Shown here: piece by piece, positions 49,856 through 59,128 of the stretch
Layout of the letters: every line of letters begins with the position of its first letter
How positions within the stretch are numbered: the first letter of the stretch is position 1
Assembly (NCBI GenBank): GCA_965222505.1
Contig: OZ244956.1
Location: forward strand, 682,001-746,000
Reading direction: 5' to 3'
Source of the DNA: G965222505 sp965222505
GTDB taxonomy: Bacteria > Bacteroidota > Rhodothermia > Rhodothermales > DATKEJ01
Length of the DNA stretch: 64,000 nucleotides
Made by a program: the position numbers and the translations under genes
The notes under the pieces: generated by a model
Seen by the model: the letters and a program-made list of their open reading frames with translations, nothing else
Told to the model about the DNA's origin: nothing
Databases searched by the model: none

Positions 49856-50665
49856 CATCCGTTTAATGTGTACGCCGCCGTTGGTGGTGATGGCGCGGAT
49901 CATGGGGCCACCATCGCCGAGTTGGGTTTTGATGCGGCGGTTGATACGCCCCTTTACGGTGACCGGAAAATCGATATGGATTCCACCGTTGGTCGTTTTG
50001 GATTCCAAGTTGGCAGAATAGTCCTCGGGGATTTTCATCTTGACGCCGCCGTTGGTCGTTTGGACGTTCAGGCCTTCACCATCCCAACGGTTCCCTTCAA
50101 GCTCAATACTCAAGCCCCCGTTGGTGGTGCGCCCTGTCACATCCCCGGCGAGGTCCTTCAAGGATACCCCACCGTTTAGCGTTTCGAACCGAATATCGCC
50201 TTCAACTTCCTTGATCGAGATGCCCCCGTTGTGGGCTTCGAGGTCGAGGTTGGAATCGTGGGGTACATAGACGCGGTAACTCACCGAGACCCATTCTTTC
50301 CGTTTGGTATCGGGCACATCGGCCCGAATGGTGCCGTTGGTTTTGACCTCAACATCTTCGGCCAGCGCCTGGGCACGGGCCTCAGACCGGGCGAATCCCT
50401 GCACCTTGGCCCGCACGAGAATCTCATTCCGGTCCCATCCTTCAATACTGATCCCCCCGTTGTTTCCACCATCAACTGCCACCTTGTTCCGATCATCTAG
50501 CGTGTATTCCCTGACCTCGCAGAAGCGCTCCCCATCATTGTCACTATACCACCCTTTCGCGTCATCGCACCAGTCTTCATCCTGGGCGGTGGCGGGCATT
50601 ACGGTTAACAAAAGCATCAGCCCTACAAATAGGCCGGAAGTCAATAAGCGTGTGTAGTCTCTCAT
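49853..50665 (-). CDS. Secreted DUF4097-type beta-solenoid protein
   Basis: 270 residues from ATG 50665 (MRDYTRLLTSGLFVGLMLLL, signal peptide ending ATAQ); the ATG at 50671 is two codons earlier. After a Cys-containing segment (DEDWCDDAKGWYS) come at least six short beta-strand repeats built on NGG(I/V/L): NNGGISIEGWDRNE, AHNGGISIKEVEG, LNGGVSLKDLAG, TNGGLSIELEG, TNGGVKMKIPED, TNGGIHIDFPVT. This is the DUF4097 (putative adhesin) solenoid, commonly found beside anti-sigma or regulatory genes. Probably periplasmic or outer surface. The same WDRNE motif appears in the M56 protein at 55374-58370, indicating related domains within 5 kb. It stands as a single gene. Confidence 0.8.
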   Translation of the reverse strand: MRDYTRLLTSGLFVGLMLLLTVMPATAQDEDWCDDAKGWYSDNDGERFCEVREYTLDDRNKVAVDGGNNGGISIEGWDRNEILVRAKVQGFARSEARAQALAEDVEVKTNGTIRADVPDTKRKEWVSVSYRVYVPHDSNLDLEAHNGGISIKEVEGDIRFETLNGGVSLKDLAGDVTGRTTNGGLSIELEGNRWDGEGLNVQTTNGGVKMKIPEDYSANLESKTTNGGIHIDFPVTVKGRINRRIKTQLGDGGPMIRAITTNGGVHIKRM

Positions 50666-50679
50666 GATCATATTGGGTT

Positions 50680-50756
50680 GTGTGCGGCGTGCGGGATGCT
50701 GAGTGCGACTCAGGTTCTAGGGGGAGTTGCACTCCGCACCCCGCACTTCGCACTTC
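50680..50756. repeat. Longest heptad repeat run (GTGC/GCAC, inverted halves)
   Basis: About eleven 7-mers in one phase. The left half is GTGCG-rich (GTGTGCG, GCGTGCG, GAGTGCG). The right half is the complement (GCACTCC, GCACCCC and GCACTTC twice). The two halves can pair as a large imperfect stem. It fills the whole gap between the DUF4097 start and the DUF5916 stop. Confidence 0.8.
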
Positions 50757-50757
50757 T

Positions 50758-53049
50758 TTAAGCGCGGACTTGGTATTGCATTTTGAAGAAAAACTGACGG
50801 GCGGACTGGCGCACGCCAAAGGGATCGCCGAACTGGTCGTAATCGTGCGTGGAGCCGATGTAGAATGCCGTGAACGGGTTGATCCGGTAGGTCAGCAGGG
50901 GGTCGATCTCAAAGCGTTCGTTGAAATCGTTGTACTGCGTGACGAGGCGTAGGAAGAGCCGGCGGGTGAACTGGTAGTTGAGCCGCGTCCGGGCGATGTA
51001 GCCTTTGAAGACCTGGTCGCCGGAATCCTCTTCGTTGAGTTTGGCAAAGTTGAACCGGGGTTCAATCACGAGGCGCTGGAAGGGTTTGATGGTTCCCCAG
51101 GCTTCGATGTTGAGGCTGTTGCCCATTTCCGGTACATCAAGGTTCCGGGCGATAGATTTGCCCGTACTCACAAAGGCCCCCAGCCGCACCGGATTGCTGA
51201 AGTTGGAGTTGACCCACACGTTCAAACGGCGCAGGCCCCGGAAATCGATGCCCTGGAATTTTTCGTTGCTGAACGCCAGGAACATGAGGCCCATATTCGT
51301 TTGCCCCTTCATGGACAATTGCATGCGAAGCCACATGTACTCGTCCTTGCGTTCATTCTGGAAATTCCAGTCGCGCCCGACGATAACGCCTGGCGTAAAG
51401 CGGTTGAAAAAGCCATCCCCGTAGAAGGTGTAACCCTGATACATGTTCAGCCGTTGCTGGTTGTTCTGCGTCACAAACCCGTTGTCGGCACGGAAGGTGG
51501 GGTTGGTGGCCCAGTAATCCACATCGAAGCTCCAGTGGCGGGCATTGCGTTCCACGCTGGCATAGCTCGCGAAGCCGCTAAAGGATTCCCCGTCAAAAGC
51601 GCGGGTGAATTCCCCATCGTTAAACGTCTGGCCTTCCAGCTCGCCACTGATGTCCGTGTTATTCGGCTCCTCGGTATGGCTCCCTACCACTTGCCATTCG
51701 AATTGATAGTTGTTCAGGAACCGGTGCCGGCCATCCATACCAAAGGTCGAGCCCGCACCGCCCTCATCCAAACGGCGGTCAGTAACCAGGACGCCCAGGT
51801 GGTCATCCTGTTTGAAGGTGCGGCGGACGCGCAGAATGTTCGAGAAACTTTCCCCGGCCTGGGCAAACTCGCTGCCTTCCTCAAACGGGAGGATCATGGG
51901 GGTATCCCGGTCACGGGCCCCGATGTAGGCTACACTGGTTTTGTCGAACCGGCCGGTGAGTTTGGCGGCGGCCAACGGGTTGTTGATCTGCCGGGTGTAG
52001 ACCTGATCAATGTTGGTGCTGAACAATTCACTGCCTTCCTGAAAGAAAGGCCGTCGTTCCTGGAAGAACAGGGCAAACGTGCTGTTTACATCGATTTGCG
52101 CGGCATCAGCTTCGATCTGGCTGAAGTCTGGGTTCAGCGTCAAGTCTGCGGTCAGATTGGGGGTAAACCCGTACTTGACACCCAGCGAGGGGTCTACATT
52201 CACTTTGCCATTGTCAAAATCCGCGTCGGCTTCTTCCCGGAAACCGGCTTGCGAGCCCGTCAATGTGGGCAGCAGTTCCAGATTACGTCCTGCGTTTACT
52301 TCCTGGATGCCGGACACCGATCCCCCCTGGCACAACCAGCAGGGGTTGTCTCGGTCCATGCCAGCCCAGGAATAGGTGTTCCGGTCTTCACGCGGATGCG
52401 TGATCCAGAAGTTGATGTTCCAGTTTTGAATGTCTTTGTCCGGGAAGCGCAGGCTCCGGAAAGGAATCGCCATCTCGACCTGGTATCCCTCATCGGTGAC
52501 TTGCCCCTCCGACTTAAACACGATGTTAAACCCGTCGTCCTCTCCGCCATTGTTAATAATCCGGGTATCGCCCTGAATACCCAGCGGGTTGGAGCCCAGA
52601 AAGTAGGCCCAGGCATTATTGCCGTAGGTATCGAGGATGATGCCGACGTAATCATCCTGCCAGATGCGGTCGCGGTCGGTCAGGGTGCGGCGCACGGCAG
52701 CGGGATCGTCATCAATCTTGAAGGCAACGTAGAAGTTATCGTCATCGTAGGCCACCCAGGTTTCGATGTCGATGGGCGGGCGCGTCTGGTCACCGGGGAA
52801 GGTTTCCGAGAAGTTGAAGGCCCGGCCTGCACCGGCCCAACCGGCATCATCCAACACGCCATCAATCACAATGGGCAGGGCAATCCGCTGCGCCATGACG
52901 TTCGGCTTGATGTTGGGCTTGAAATTATCAGTATCATTCGCTGCCGGACCTACAGCACCACCTTCTTGGGCGAGATCCTGTGCATAGACCATCGTGCTAC
53001 ACAAAAAAAGGAGTAGCACGATTTTCGAAGTTTTGTTCAGCAATAACAT
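50758..53049 (-). CDS. DUF5916 outer-membrane protein with CBM9-like domain
   Basis: 763 residues. The signal peptide is MLLLNKTSKIVLLLFLCSTM ending VYAQ. Residues about 50-250 are a CBM9-like carbohydrate-binding sandwich: LPIVIDGVLDDAGWAGAGRA, WVAYDDDNFYVAFKIDDD and YQVEMAIPFRSLRFP. The remainder is the DUF5916 barrel: LTLNPDFSQIEADAAQIDVN, FFQERRPFFQEGSELF, and C-terminal alternating strands ending in QFFFKMQYQVRA. The CWLCQGG insertion near 240 is a potential metal or disulfide site. Family members sit in the outer membrane of Bacteroidota and relatives; function is not established, though links to surface carbohydrate handling are assumed. Full length for the family. Confidence 0.85.
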   Translation of the reverse strand: MLLLNKTSKIVLLLFLCSTMVYAQDLAQEGGAVGPAANDTDNFKPNIKPNVMAQRIALPIVIDGVLDDAGWAGAGRAFNFSETFPGDQTRPPIDIETWVAYDDDNFYVAFKIDDDPAAVRRTLTDRDRIWQDDYVGIILDTYGNNAWAYFLGSNPLGIQGDTRIINNGGEDDGFNIVFKSEGQVTDEGYQVEMAIPFRSLRFPDKDIQNWNINFWITHPREDRNTYSWAGMDRDNPCWLCQGGSVSGIQEVNAGRNLELLPTLTGSQAGFREEADADFDNGKVNVDPSLGVKYGFTPNLTADLTLNPDFSQIEADAAQIDVNSTFALFFQERRPFFQEGSELFSTNIDQVYTRQINNPLAAAKLTGRFDKTSVAYIGARDRDTPMILPFEEGSEFAQAGESFSNILRVRRTFKQDDHLGVLVTDRRLDEGGAGSTFGMDGRHRFLNNYQFEWQVVGSHTEEPNNTDISGELEGQTFNDGEFTRAFDGESFSGFASYASVERNARHWSFDVDYWATNPTFRADNGFVTQNNQQRLNMYQGYTFYGDGFFNRFTPGVIVGRDWNFQNERKDEYMWLRMQLSMKGQTNMGLMFLAFSNEKFQGIDFRGLRRLNVWVNSNFSNPVRLGAFVSTGKSIARNLDVPEMGNSLNIEAWGTIKPFQRLVIEPRFNFAKLNEEDSGDQVFKGYIARTRLNYQFTRRLFLRLVTQYNDFNERFEIDPLLTYRINPFTAFYIGSTHDYDQFGDPFGVRQSARQFFFKMQYQVRA

Positions 53050-53247
53050 GGGGCGTACTTCACAAAGTTGGTTGGCAAGGGCACCGGACGACGCCGGCAG
53101 GATTCGCTTATTCCTTTTCTCCTAATACCCTCGCTTGACGAGGTTTTGGTGGTGAAGTTGCTCAACGGTATTGATTTAGGTTACAGACGGCCCAAAAGCC
53201 GTTCTATGTTGCAGGTTCGTGTTGTGTATGACCCCTCTCCCGGATCA

Positions 53248-55322
53248 TCACACCCCCAACCAGTAGCTAAATTTCACGAGGAAGATGTTGTCCGAAGGCT
53301 CCCGAAGGAGGTCGGATACATTGCGGTCCAGTTCAAATTGGCCGATCTGGGAAAACTGGCTACGCTGTTGCTGCCAGACCAGAAAGACTGTTGAGCCGGG
53401 GCTGTATTCCCAGCGCAAGACGGCATTGCCCCGAAGAGAAGCAAGTTGTAGTTAATGGTCCACTGGTTGTTGAACATGGCCCATCCCCCGGAACCATAGC
53501 CGGTGAAGAGGTTTTGGCCGCCGAAATTGTAGGCATGCGTCGTCCAGGCCCACAGTTCATACGTCCGGAACGTTGCGCCTGGCTCGTTTTCTTCGTACAC
53601 CAGCGCTGTTGAAAAAGCCCGTTCGTCTGCGCGGCGCAGAAAGCCGAGGTCGTTGACCTCAAATCCCGGATTGGTTTCCTGGTACGTCAGCGAATACCGC
53701 CAGTGCTGGGCTCGGGTTTTCATGAGGGATACTTGCCCCGAATAGCCTGACAGGGACGTCCGAGTAGGATCATAGTCCACATAATCCACATCAGGCCGCT
53801 GGAAGTAGCGGGCACTGGATCGTTGTGCAGCGTCGATGACCTCAGCTTCCCCTGCAATGCGGCTCCCCACAAGGAATCCACTCAACGTATAGGTCCGGTT
53901 GGCAAAGGCATGTTCAAAATCGACCCCGGCGGTATAAGCACTGGAACACAACAAGCCCTGCAATGCGGGGTCGTCCAGTTTCCGGTTTACACCGGTCAGC
54001 ATGCCACCGATGACGGTTTGCCCACCCCGATAATCCTTGCGGAGCCGGGTGACCAGGTAGTTGGTCGCGGGTTCGACGCGGGCGCGACCTCGGGAGCCGT
54101 CGGGCCGTTGAAAGGTCGCTGTTTCAAGCGGCGTCACCGCATTAAGCAACCCGACTGACCACCCGCCGGCGGTTTTGCCACTGACCTTGGCGGCCGCGGC
54201 GATGGTGGTCAGTTCGGGCGATTCTACAAAATCAATTTCATCCCCACTCAGGCTACGCTGAGGATTGCGGCCAATGCGCCGGGAGTAAAACACATTGAGC
54301 CTGCCGAAGCTGTTGAAATTTCTGGTGTTGCCAAACTCAAAAATGTCTGACCCTTCCAGGAAAAATGGCCGTTTTTCAGAGAAGAAAGATTCGAAGGCAC
54401 TCAGGTTTACAACGGCCGGATCTACTTCAACCTGACCGAAATCCGGGCTGAAGGTGGCACTCAGCGTCAGGTTGGACGTGAGGCCGTATTTCAGGTCAAG
54501 ACCCGTATTTCCACTCAGGTTGTTGGTCTTGAAGAAGGGGTTCGTTGGATCTCCCTGGAGCCGGGCCACCTTGGCGGCTGTGTAGGGCTGAAGTTCGAGC
54601 CGCCGCGAGGGTACGAGGCCCATGATGCCATTCAGGTCCCCAAACTGAGAGACCAGCCCGGATGCATCTGGAGGAGTAGGAGACCAATAGGAGGTTTCCC
54701 CGTTTCGGCCGATGCGGCGCTGCATGTTCACGCCCCACGTCTGCGGTTCGTCTGATGAAGGAAACCGCAACTGAGACAAGGGGATGCGCATCTCAGCCGT
54801 CCATCCATCTTCCTGGACCTGGGCAGCCGCCAACCAGACGGCATCCCAACTGGTGTCTTCGTTCACATCATCGGATACGATGAAGTCTTTCTGAACACCC
54901 CGAGGGTTCACGGCAAAGGAGAACGCCGTGCGTCGGTCATGATAGCTGTCGAACTGGATGTAAAACCAATCGCTGAATCCCCCCCGGTCATCGCGCCGAA
55001 ACAGCGAAGCCTCGATGGAATCAGGTGCCGTGTCGTAAAGCCGGGCGTAGACATAAAGGGCATCATCATCATAGAGCAGCCGGGCTTCGCTGCGCTGCGT
55101 TGCAGGTGCCCCAGGCTTGGGGCGGCGTTGGGTAAACCCGGTCGTCACCTGAGCTGTACGCCATACAGCATCGTCCAGCCGACCATCTACAATGGGCGAG
55201 GCTTGCGTGAGCCGTACCGCTTGCCAGGTGCGTAACGGCGCTGGATCAGAAGCCTGGGCCTGAACATTGGACAGGTTAACTCCTATCCAAAGTAACGATA
55301 AAGTGCAGGCGTATTTATACAT
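53248..55322 (-). pseudogene. DUF5916 outer-membrane protein with internal deletion and frameshift
   Basis: The open frame (stop at 53274) gives 682 residues: signal peptide, CBM9-like domain (SPIVDGRLDDAVWRTAQVT, LLYDDDALYVYARLYD) and the first part of the barrel (LSATFSPDFGQVEVDPAVVN, FFSEKRPFFLEGSDIFEF). It runs normally to FNNQWTINYN near 53450, then turns into atypical sequence (GAMPSCAGNTAPAQQSFW). The adjacent frame from that point carries the true family C-terminus: LRGNAVLRWEYSPGSTVFLV, then DNIFLVKFSYWLGV and a stop at 53248-53250. A segment of barrel strands, perhaps about 150 residues by comparison with the family, appears lost at an out-of-frame junction. It is a tandem paralogue of 50758-53049. 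The product probably cannot close a barrel. Confidence 0.75.
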
Positions 55323-55373
55323 AGCACTTGTGGCGTGAGTACATTCGTTTCTATGTATGCTTGAAGCGCGGGC

Positions 55374-58370
55374 CTAGTGCGCTTCAAGCAGGGCTTTGGC
55401 TGCGCGGCGCACCGATGCATCCGGGTGCGTTCGAGCCAACCGTTCAAGGTGTGGAGTACCGAAATCGTCCGGTAATTCGTCTAGGGCCTCCAACATTTCG
55501 AACTGGGCTTCATGCAACGCATCGGCTGTAGCCCGGCTCACCTCTGCTTGTATGTGGGCCGTATCGACCGCATCCAGCGTTGAGGCCACCAGATGCGAAA
55601 CCGTTTGGTCCAGCCAGTTCCCCACGGCTTCCAGGTCTTCCCCTTCCAACTCGAAGTGCCAACTGTCATCGTCCGTTTCGACGCTCAGGTTGATATCCAG
55701 ATCGGCCAGTTCATCTTCGAGATCGGACAGGGCTTCACGCGCAGCATCGAGCCCGGCTTCGCTGGCCGCCACCCCGAGTGAAGTTGCGATTTCGGCAAAG
55801 GCTTCGGCGCTGGCTTCAAAATCGGGATCGACGTAGACCTCTACATGCTCATCCTCGTCCCAGTCCTTGTCATTATCGTCATCCCAATCGTTGTCATTGT
55901 CCCAGTCATCTTCCTGGTCTCTCAATGTCTCGCGCAAGGCCCGCATTTCATCCTTTACGCGTTCACGCTCGGCCTTCATCTCAGCCTTGATTCGCTTCCG
56001 TTCGGCTTTTATCTCTGCCTTGAGACGAGCCCGTTCATCACGGCTCAGTCCTTCCATTTCCGCACGTTCGGCGCGTTGCAGGCTACGGAGAGCGCGTTGC
56101 TCGGCCCGGACCAGTTCGCGCAGGGCTTCTTTCTGGTTCGCCTGGGCTTGGCGCGTGGCTTGTGCATGGGCACGGGCTTGTACACGGGCCGCATCCCTGG
56201 CTGCACGGGTGCGAACACGTTCGGCTTGTGCACGGGCATGGACACGGTCGCGCTCAGCGTATCGCAAATCACGGGCGGCACGGCGTTCAGCGAGATCGGC
56301 ACTGGAGCCATAAATTTCAAGCCCCAGGTCTTGCCCGTCTGCGCGTTGGATGCGGAGCCTGCCGTTCACACTTTCCAGGTTGATTTCCGCCCCGCCATTC
56401 CCAATCTGACCGTCCATCGAACGGCCTACATACCGGCCACGGCGCACCTTCATGCCGTAGGCGTTTCGGATGCTGCCCGAAAGGGTGCTGGCGCTGATGT
56501 TGGCATCGGCATCATTCGGGAGCGTCAGGGTGACGGAACCATTGACTGTGCTCAGGTTGATGGTAGCGGACGGGTCCAATGCCTCAAACCGTGCTTCCAG
56601 TTTGCCGTTCACGGTACTCAATTCAGCTTCCCCTTCCAGGTTCAGGGCCAACAGGGTTCCATTGACCGTCTGTGCCCGCACAGGGCCTTCCAGGTCTTGC
56701 ACGCTCAAATCCCCATTGACGAGGCTTACGGAGGCCAGTTCAACGCGGCGCGGTACACGCAGGGTATAATTGACCCATGCCGGTTGCCGCTCTTTCAAGT
56801 TGGGGCGGTTGGACCAATCGGCATCCTCGTATTTGGATTCGATGCGCAGGGTATTTGCACGGGACGAAATCTCGATATTGACCTCATCCAGCCGAACCTT
56901 GCTGTAGGCACAGGCAATGGCATCAATGCGGGCTTCATTGCGGTCCCAGATATCGATGAACACTTCACCGTTCAGGTTACTCAGCGTCAGTTCTCCCTCG
57001 GCATTCAGGTCATACGTTTCATTGACCTCTTTGCATACCTCCTCATCCGGCGCAACGACAGGCATTGTTTCGGCAATGGAGGCCAACACCACGGGCTGCA
57101 TCAGCGAGACCGCCGGTGCAGCTTCTGGTGCTTCCTCAACGGATGCACGGTCCAGTTGCATAGCAGCCAACGGTACGAGCGCCATGGCAATCACGACCCC
57201 TGTTCCAAACCAGACGGCCCGAGAAAGCACCTGCCGGCGGCGCTTGGGGTCGAGGATGGCGCGCATCCGGTCTTCGAAGGCAGACCTACGGGCCACAGCA
57301 AGTGCTGCCGGAGCAGCCAATCGGGCAGTCCAGAACGTCCGTGCGATTTCCAGGAGATGCCCGGCGTAGGTAGACGGTTTAAGGCCGGAGAGCAACACTT
57401 CATCGTCGCAGGCCAATTCATGCTCTTTGCGGAGTTGACGCAGGGCCAGCCAGGCCAGGGGATTAAACCAGTGCACGGCACAAGCCAGTTGCGCAAGACT
57501 TTGGGTGAGCCAGTCGCGCCGTTTAATGTGCGCCAATTCGTGCATCAACACCACCCGTCGACGCTCCTCAGACCAGGTATCAGCATCTGCCGGGAGCAGA
57601 ACTACGGGCCGGCGTGCGCCCCAGGTCACCGGCATCCGAACCGTATAACTTTTACGCAGTTGGACCGGCTTTTTCAGGCCATATCGTGCTGAAATCTCAT
57701 CCAGAATCGAGAGCCAGGCATGATCTTTAACCGGCCGAGAACGCCACCCCATCCAGGCAATGCCGAGCATACCGAAAACCAGCCGGAGTAACACCATACC
57801 CATACCGACCAACCAGACCATCAACAAGATCATGTACTGATACTGTGCATTAGCCATCCACCAGTTTTGCGCAGCCACAACCCGGCTTTTTATGCCCGTC
57901 CACATCCCCTTTGCAGCAAAAGCCGTTTGCACCATACGTGCCTTAAATGTGGGCGCAGCTACATGGGCTGGGACAGCTTCAGCGGCCTGGGCAGGTTCTG
58001 AAGGCAAAACCGAATCATCCGGCGTTTCGATGACCGGAAGAACCGGTGCAATTTCTGATTCAGGCGCGAACACATCATGATGAATCACAAGGGGTTCCAC
58101 CACCACAGCATCTTCCTGAACAACCGTGGGCGAATCGGCGGGAAGTACGGCGACGTGCCAGGACGGGAGGGTCAGGCTGAGTACAGGGATCAGCAGGAGG
58201 CTACAGAGTGCAACGGCCCAGACGGCGTGGCGAACGGTAGCGGCAGACCGCCGAAGGAGCAACATGAGGCCGGAGGTCAAGATCAGGATCAGCACCCCTT
58301 TGAGGGCCATATCGAGCAGCAAGTAGGATATGCCAGCTCCGGCGTCGGACAGGAAGTTGGGAAGCGTCAT
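55374..58370 (-). CDS. BlaR1/M56-type membrane protease with DUF4097 and charged coiled-coil C-terminus
   Basis: 998 residues. N-terminal membrane helices (YLLLDMALKGVLILILTSGL; VWAVALCSLLLIPVLSLTL; ILLMVWLVGMGMVLLRLVFG) flank an M56 peptidase whose zinc motif is VVLMHELAHIKRRDW near 277. HFNPLAWLALRQLRKEHELACDDEV supplies the third ligand (as WFNPLAWL in the sequence). A further helix lies near 395. Residues about 447-690 are a DUF4097 solenoid (LSNLNGEVFIDIWDRNEARI, SLVNGDLSVQDLEG, STVNGSVTLTLPND). Residues about 693-820 are an Arg/Ala/Glu coiled coil, then an acidic DWDNDNDWDDDND stretch and a C-terminal helical part. BlaR1 proteins sense beta-lactams and cleave BlaI; here no penicillin-binding domain is present, so another signal is implied. 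The start overlaps the blaI-like gene by 4 bp. Confidence 0.85.
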   Translation of the reverse strand: MTLPNFLSDAGAGISYLLLDMALKGVLILILTSGLMLLLRRSAATVRHAVWAVALCSLLLIPVLSLTLPSWHVAVLPADSPTVVQEDAVVVEPLVIHHDVFAPESEIAPVLPVIETPDDSVLPSEPAQAAEAVPAHVAAPTFKARMVQTAFAAKGMWTGIKSRVVAAQNWWMANAQYQYMILLMVWLVGMGMVLLRLVFGMLGIAWMGWRSRPVKDHAWLSILDEISARYGLKKPVQLRKSYTVRMPVTWGARRPVVLLPADADTWSEERRRVVLMHELAHIKRRDWLTQSLAQLACAVHWFNPLAWLALRQLRKEHELACDDEVLLSGLKPSTYAGHLLEIARTFWTARLAAPAALAVARRSAFEDRMRAILDPKRRRQVLSRAVWFGTGVVIAMALVPLAAMQLDRASVEEAPEAAPAVSLMQPVVLASIAETMPVVAPDEEVCKEVNETYDLNAEGELTLSNLNGEVFIDIWDRNEARIDAIACAYSKVRLDEVNIEISSRANTLRIESKYEDADWSNRPNLKERQPAWVNYTLRVPRRVELASVSLVNGDLSVQDLEGPVRAQTVNGTLLALNLEGEAELSTVNGKLEARFEALDPSATINLSTVNGSVTLTLPNDADANISASTLSGSIRNAYGMKVRRGRYVGRSMDGQIGNGGAEINLESVNGRLRIQRADGQDLGLEIYGSSADLAERRAARDLRYAERDRVHARAQAERVRTRAARDAARVQARAHAQATRQAQANQKEALRELVRAEQRALRSLQRAERAEMEGLSRDERARLKAEIKAERKRIKAEMKAERERVKDEMRALRETLRDQEDDWDNDNDWDDDNDKDWDEDEHVEVYVDPDFEASAEAFAEIATSLGVAASEAGLDAAREALSDLEDELADLDINLSVETDDDSWHFELEGEDLEAVGNWLDQTVSHLVASTLDAVDTAHIQAEVSRATADALHEAQFEMLEALDELPDDFGTPHLERLARTHPDASVRRAAKALLEAH

Positions 58371-58756
58371 CGTCCTTCGTTTTTGGCTTGTTCGATGAGT
58401 TGGGCGAGGCGGTCGAGTTCATTCGAGGACAGGTCGGCATCGGACAGGTCGAGCAGGGCAGCAACAGCCTGTACGGTGGAATCCTCAAAAAACGTGTGCA
58501 CCATTTGTTTGAGCGCCCGACGTTTGGCCTTTTCCGGTGAAACGGTAGGCAGGTAGATATACCGGGGACCGTCCTGATGGCGCTTGAGGTGCCCTTTGTC
58601 AACGAGAATCTTTAAAAGGGCACGCACGGCGGAATAGCTGGGGGGATCAGGAAGATTCTCCATCACCTCGGCAGCACTCGAATGACCGCGCTGATAGATC
58701 ACATTCATGATCTGGCGCTCCCTCCGGCTCAGCGTCTCAAAAAGTGGCTTTTTCAT
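58367..58756 (-). CDS. BlaI/MecI/CopY-family repressor
   Basis: 129 residues. The winged helix-turn-helix is LSRRERQIMNVIYQRGHSSAAEVMENL, then YSAVRALLKILVDKGHLKRHQDGPRYIYLP. The C-terminal dimerisation helices are VHTFFEDSTVQAVAALLDLS and LDRLAQLIEQAKNEGR. In the bla/mec systems the partner M56 protease cleaves such a repressor to release the operon. The partner is encoded directly downstream with a 4-bp overlap. Three A/T-rich dyads at 58816-58899, upstream of the start, are the likely operators. The pair therefore looks like an autoregulated sensor-repressor unit without a beta-lactamase gene. Confidence 0.92.
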   Translation of the reverse strand: MKKPLFETLSRRERQIMNVIYQRGHSSAAEVMENLPDPPSYSAVRALLKILVDKGHLKRHQDGPRYIYLPTVSPEKAKRRALKQMVHTFFEDSTVQAVAALLDLSDADLSSNELDRLAQLIEQAKNEGR

Positions 58757-58815
58757 TGGATGTTGGGTTGTGGTTTGGCTGCTCTACGGATGAGATCCGT
58801 GCTTGGTTACACTTT

Positions 58816-58899
58816 TTCGCTAAAAAATTAGCACTATGTTAAAAAAATAGCACTTTAATCAGGAATAAAGCAACACTTGAGTGTTAATTTTTTAGCACT
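58816..58899. promoter_or_regulatory. Three BlaI-type operator dyads
   Basis: The best site is AGTGTTAA-N4-TTAGCACT (58880-58899). A second is GCTAA-N4-TTAGC with a flanking ACT (58816-58835). A third, weaker one, is GTTAA-N4-ATAGC with ACT (58835-58854). All share the right arm TAGCACT and the same A/T spacer length. They lie 60-143 bp upstream of the repressor start in a notably AT-rich stretch. Confidence 0.65.
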
Positions 58900-59128
58900 T
58901 CAGGGGGTTGGGATACTTTAGTGATGAGAAGGGCTCACTTCGTTCGGTTTGGGAGTTGCTACGCATCCGGGGGTTTCGCTCAGGTACGGGATTGCGCTCT
59001 GTAATGGGTCTGGCTCCCCTACGGCCGTCTGGCGCGGCGCTTCGCTTACGGGATGGTTTGGCCCTTTTGAATGAGAAACCGCGAGCGTCAGCGAACCAAC
59101 CCCCGTGAGCGTAGCGAACCCTAACCCA
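58900..59128. other. Gene-free spacer with degenerate CGAACC repeats
   Basis: No convincing gene is seen here. Near the right edge two about 23-bp copies (59081-59104 and 59105-59127) share GAGCGT..AGCGAACC. A related inverted copy (CTCACTTCGTTCGGTTTGGG) begins near 58930. A short ORF at 58908-59108 is made of this low-complexity sequence and is not accepted. Confidence 0.5.

Noticed and set aside
49868..50500. Periodic DNA repeats around CCGTTGGT
   Set aside because: They are the coding consequence of the TTNGG protein repeats in the DUF4097 gene, not a separate element.
50680..50756. Possible CRISPR-like or tandem array
   Set aside because: Units are 7 bp and contiguous, with no spacers and no cas genes. 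They are heptad repeats.
51301..53016. 571-aa plus-strand ORF opposite the first DUF5916 gene
   Set aside because: Antisense shadow. The minus-strand reading has a signal peptide and clear family motifs.
55845..57692. Long 615-aa ORF on the plus strand opposite the M56 gene
   Set aside because: It is a complete shadow of the M56/DUF4097 gene, with no recognisable domain and composition dictated by the opposite frame.
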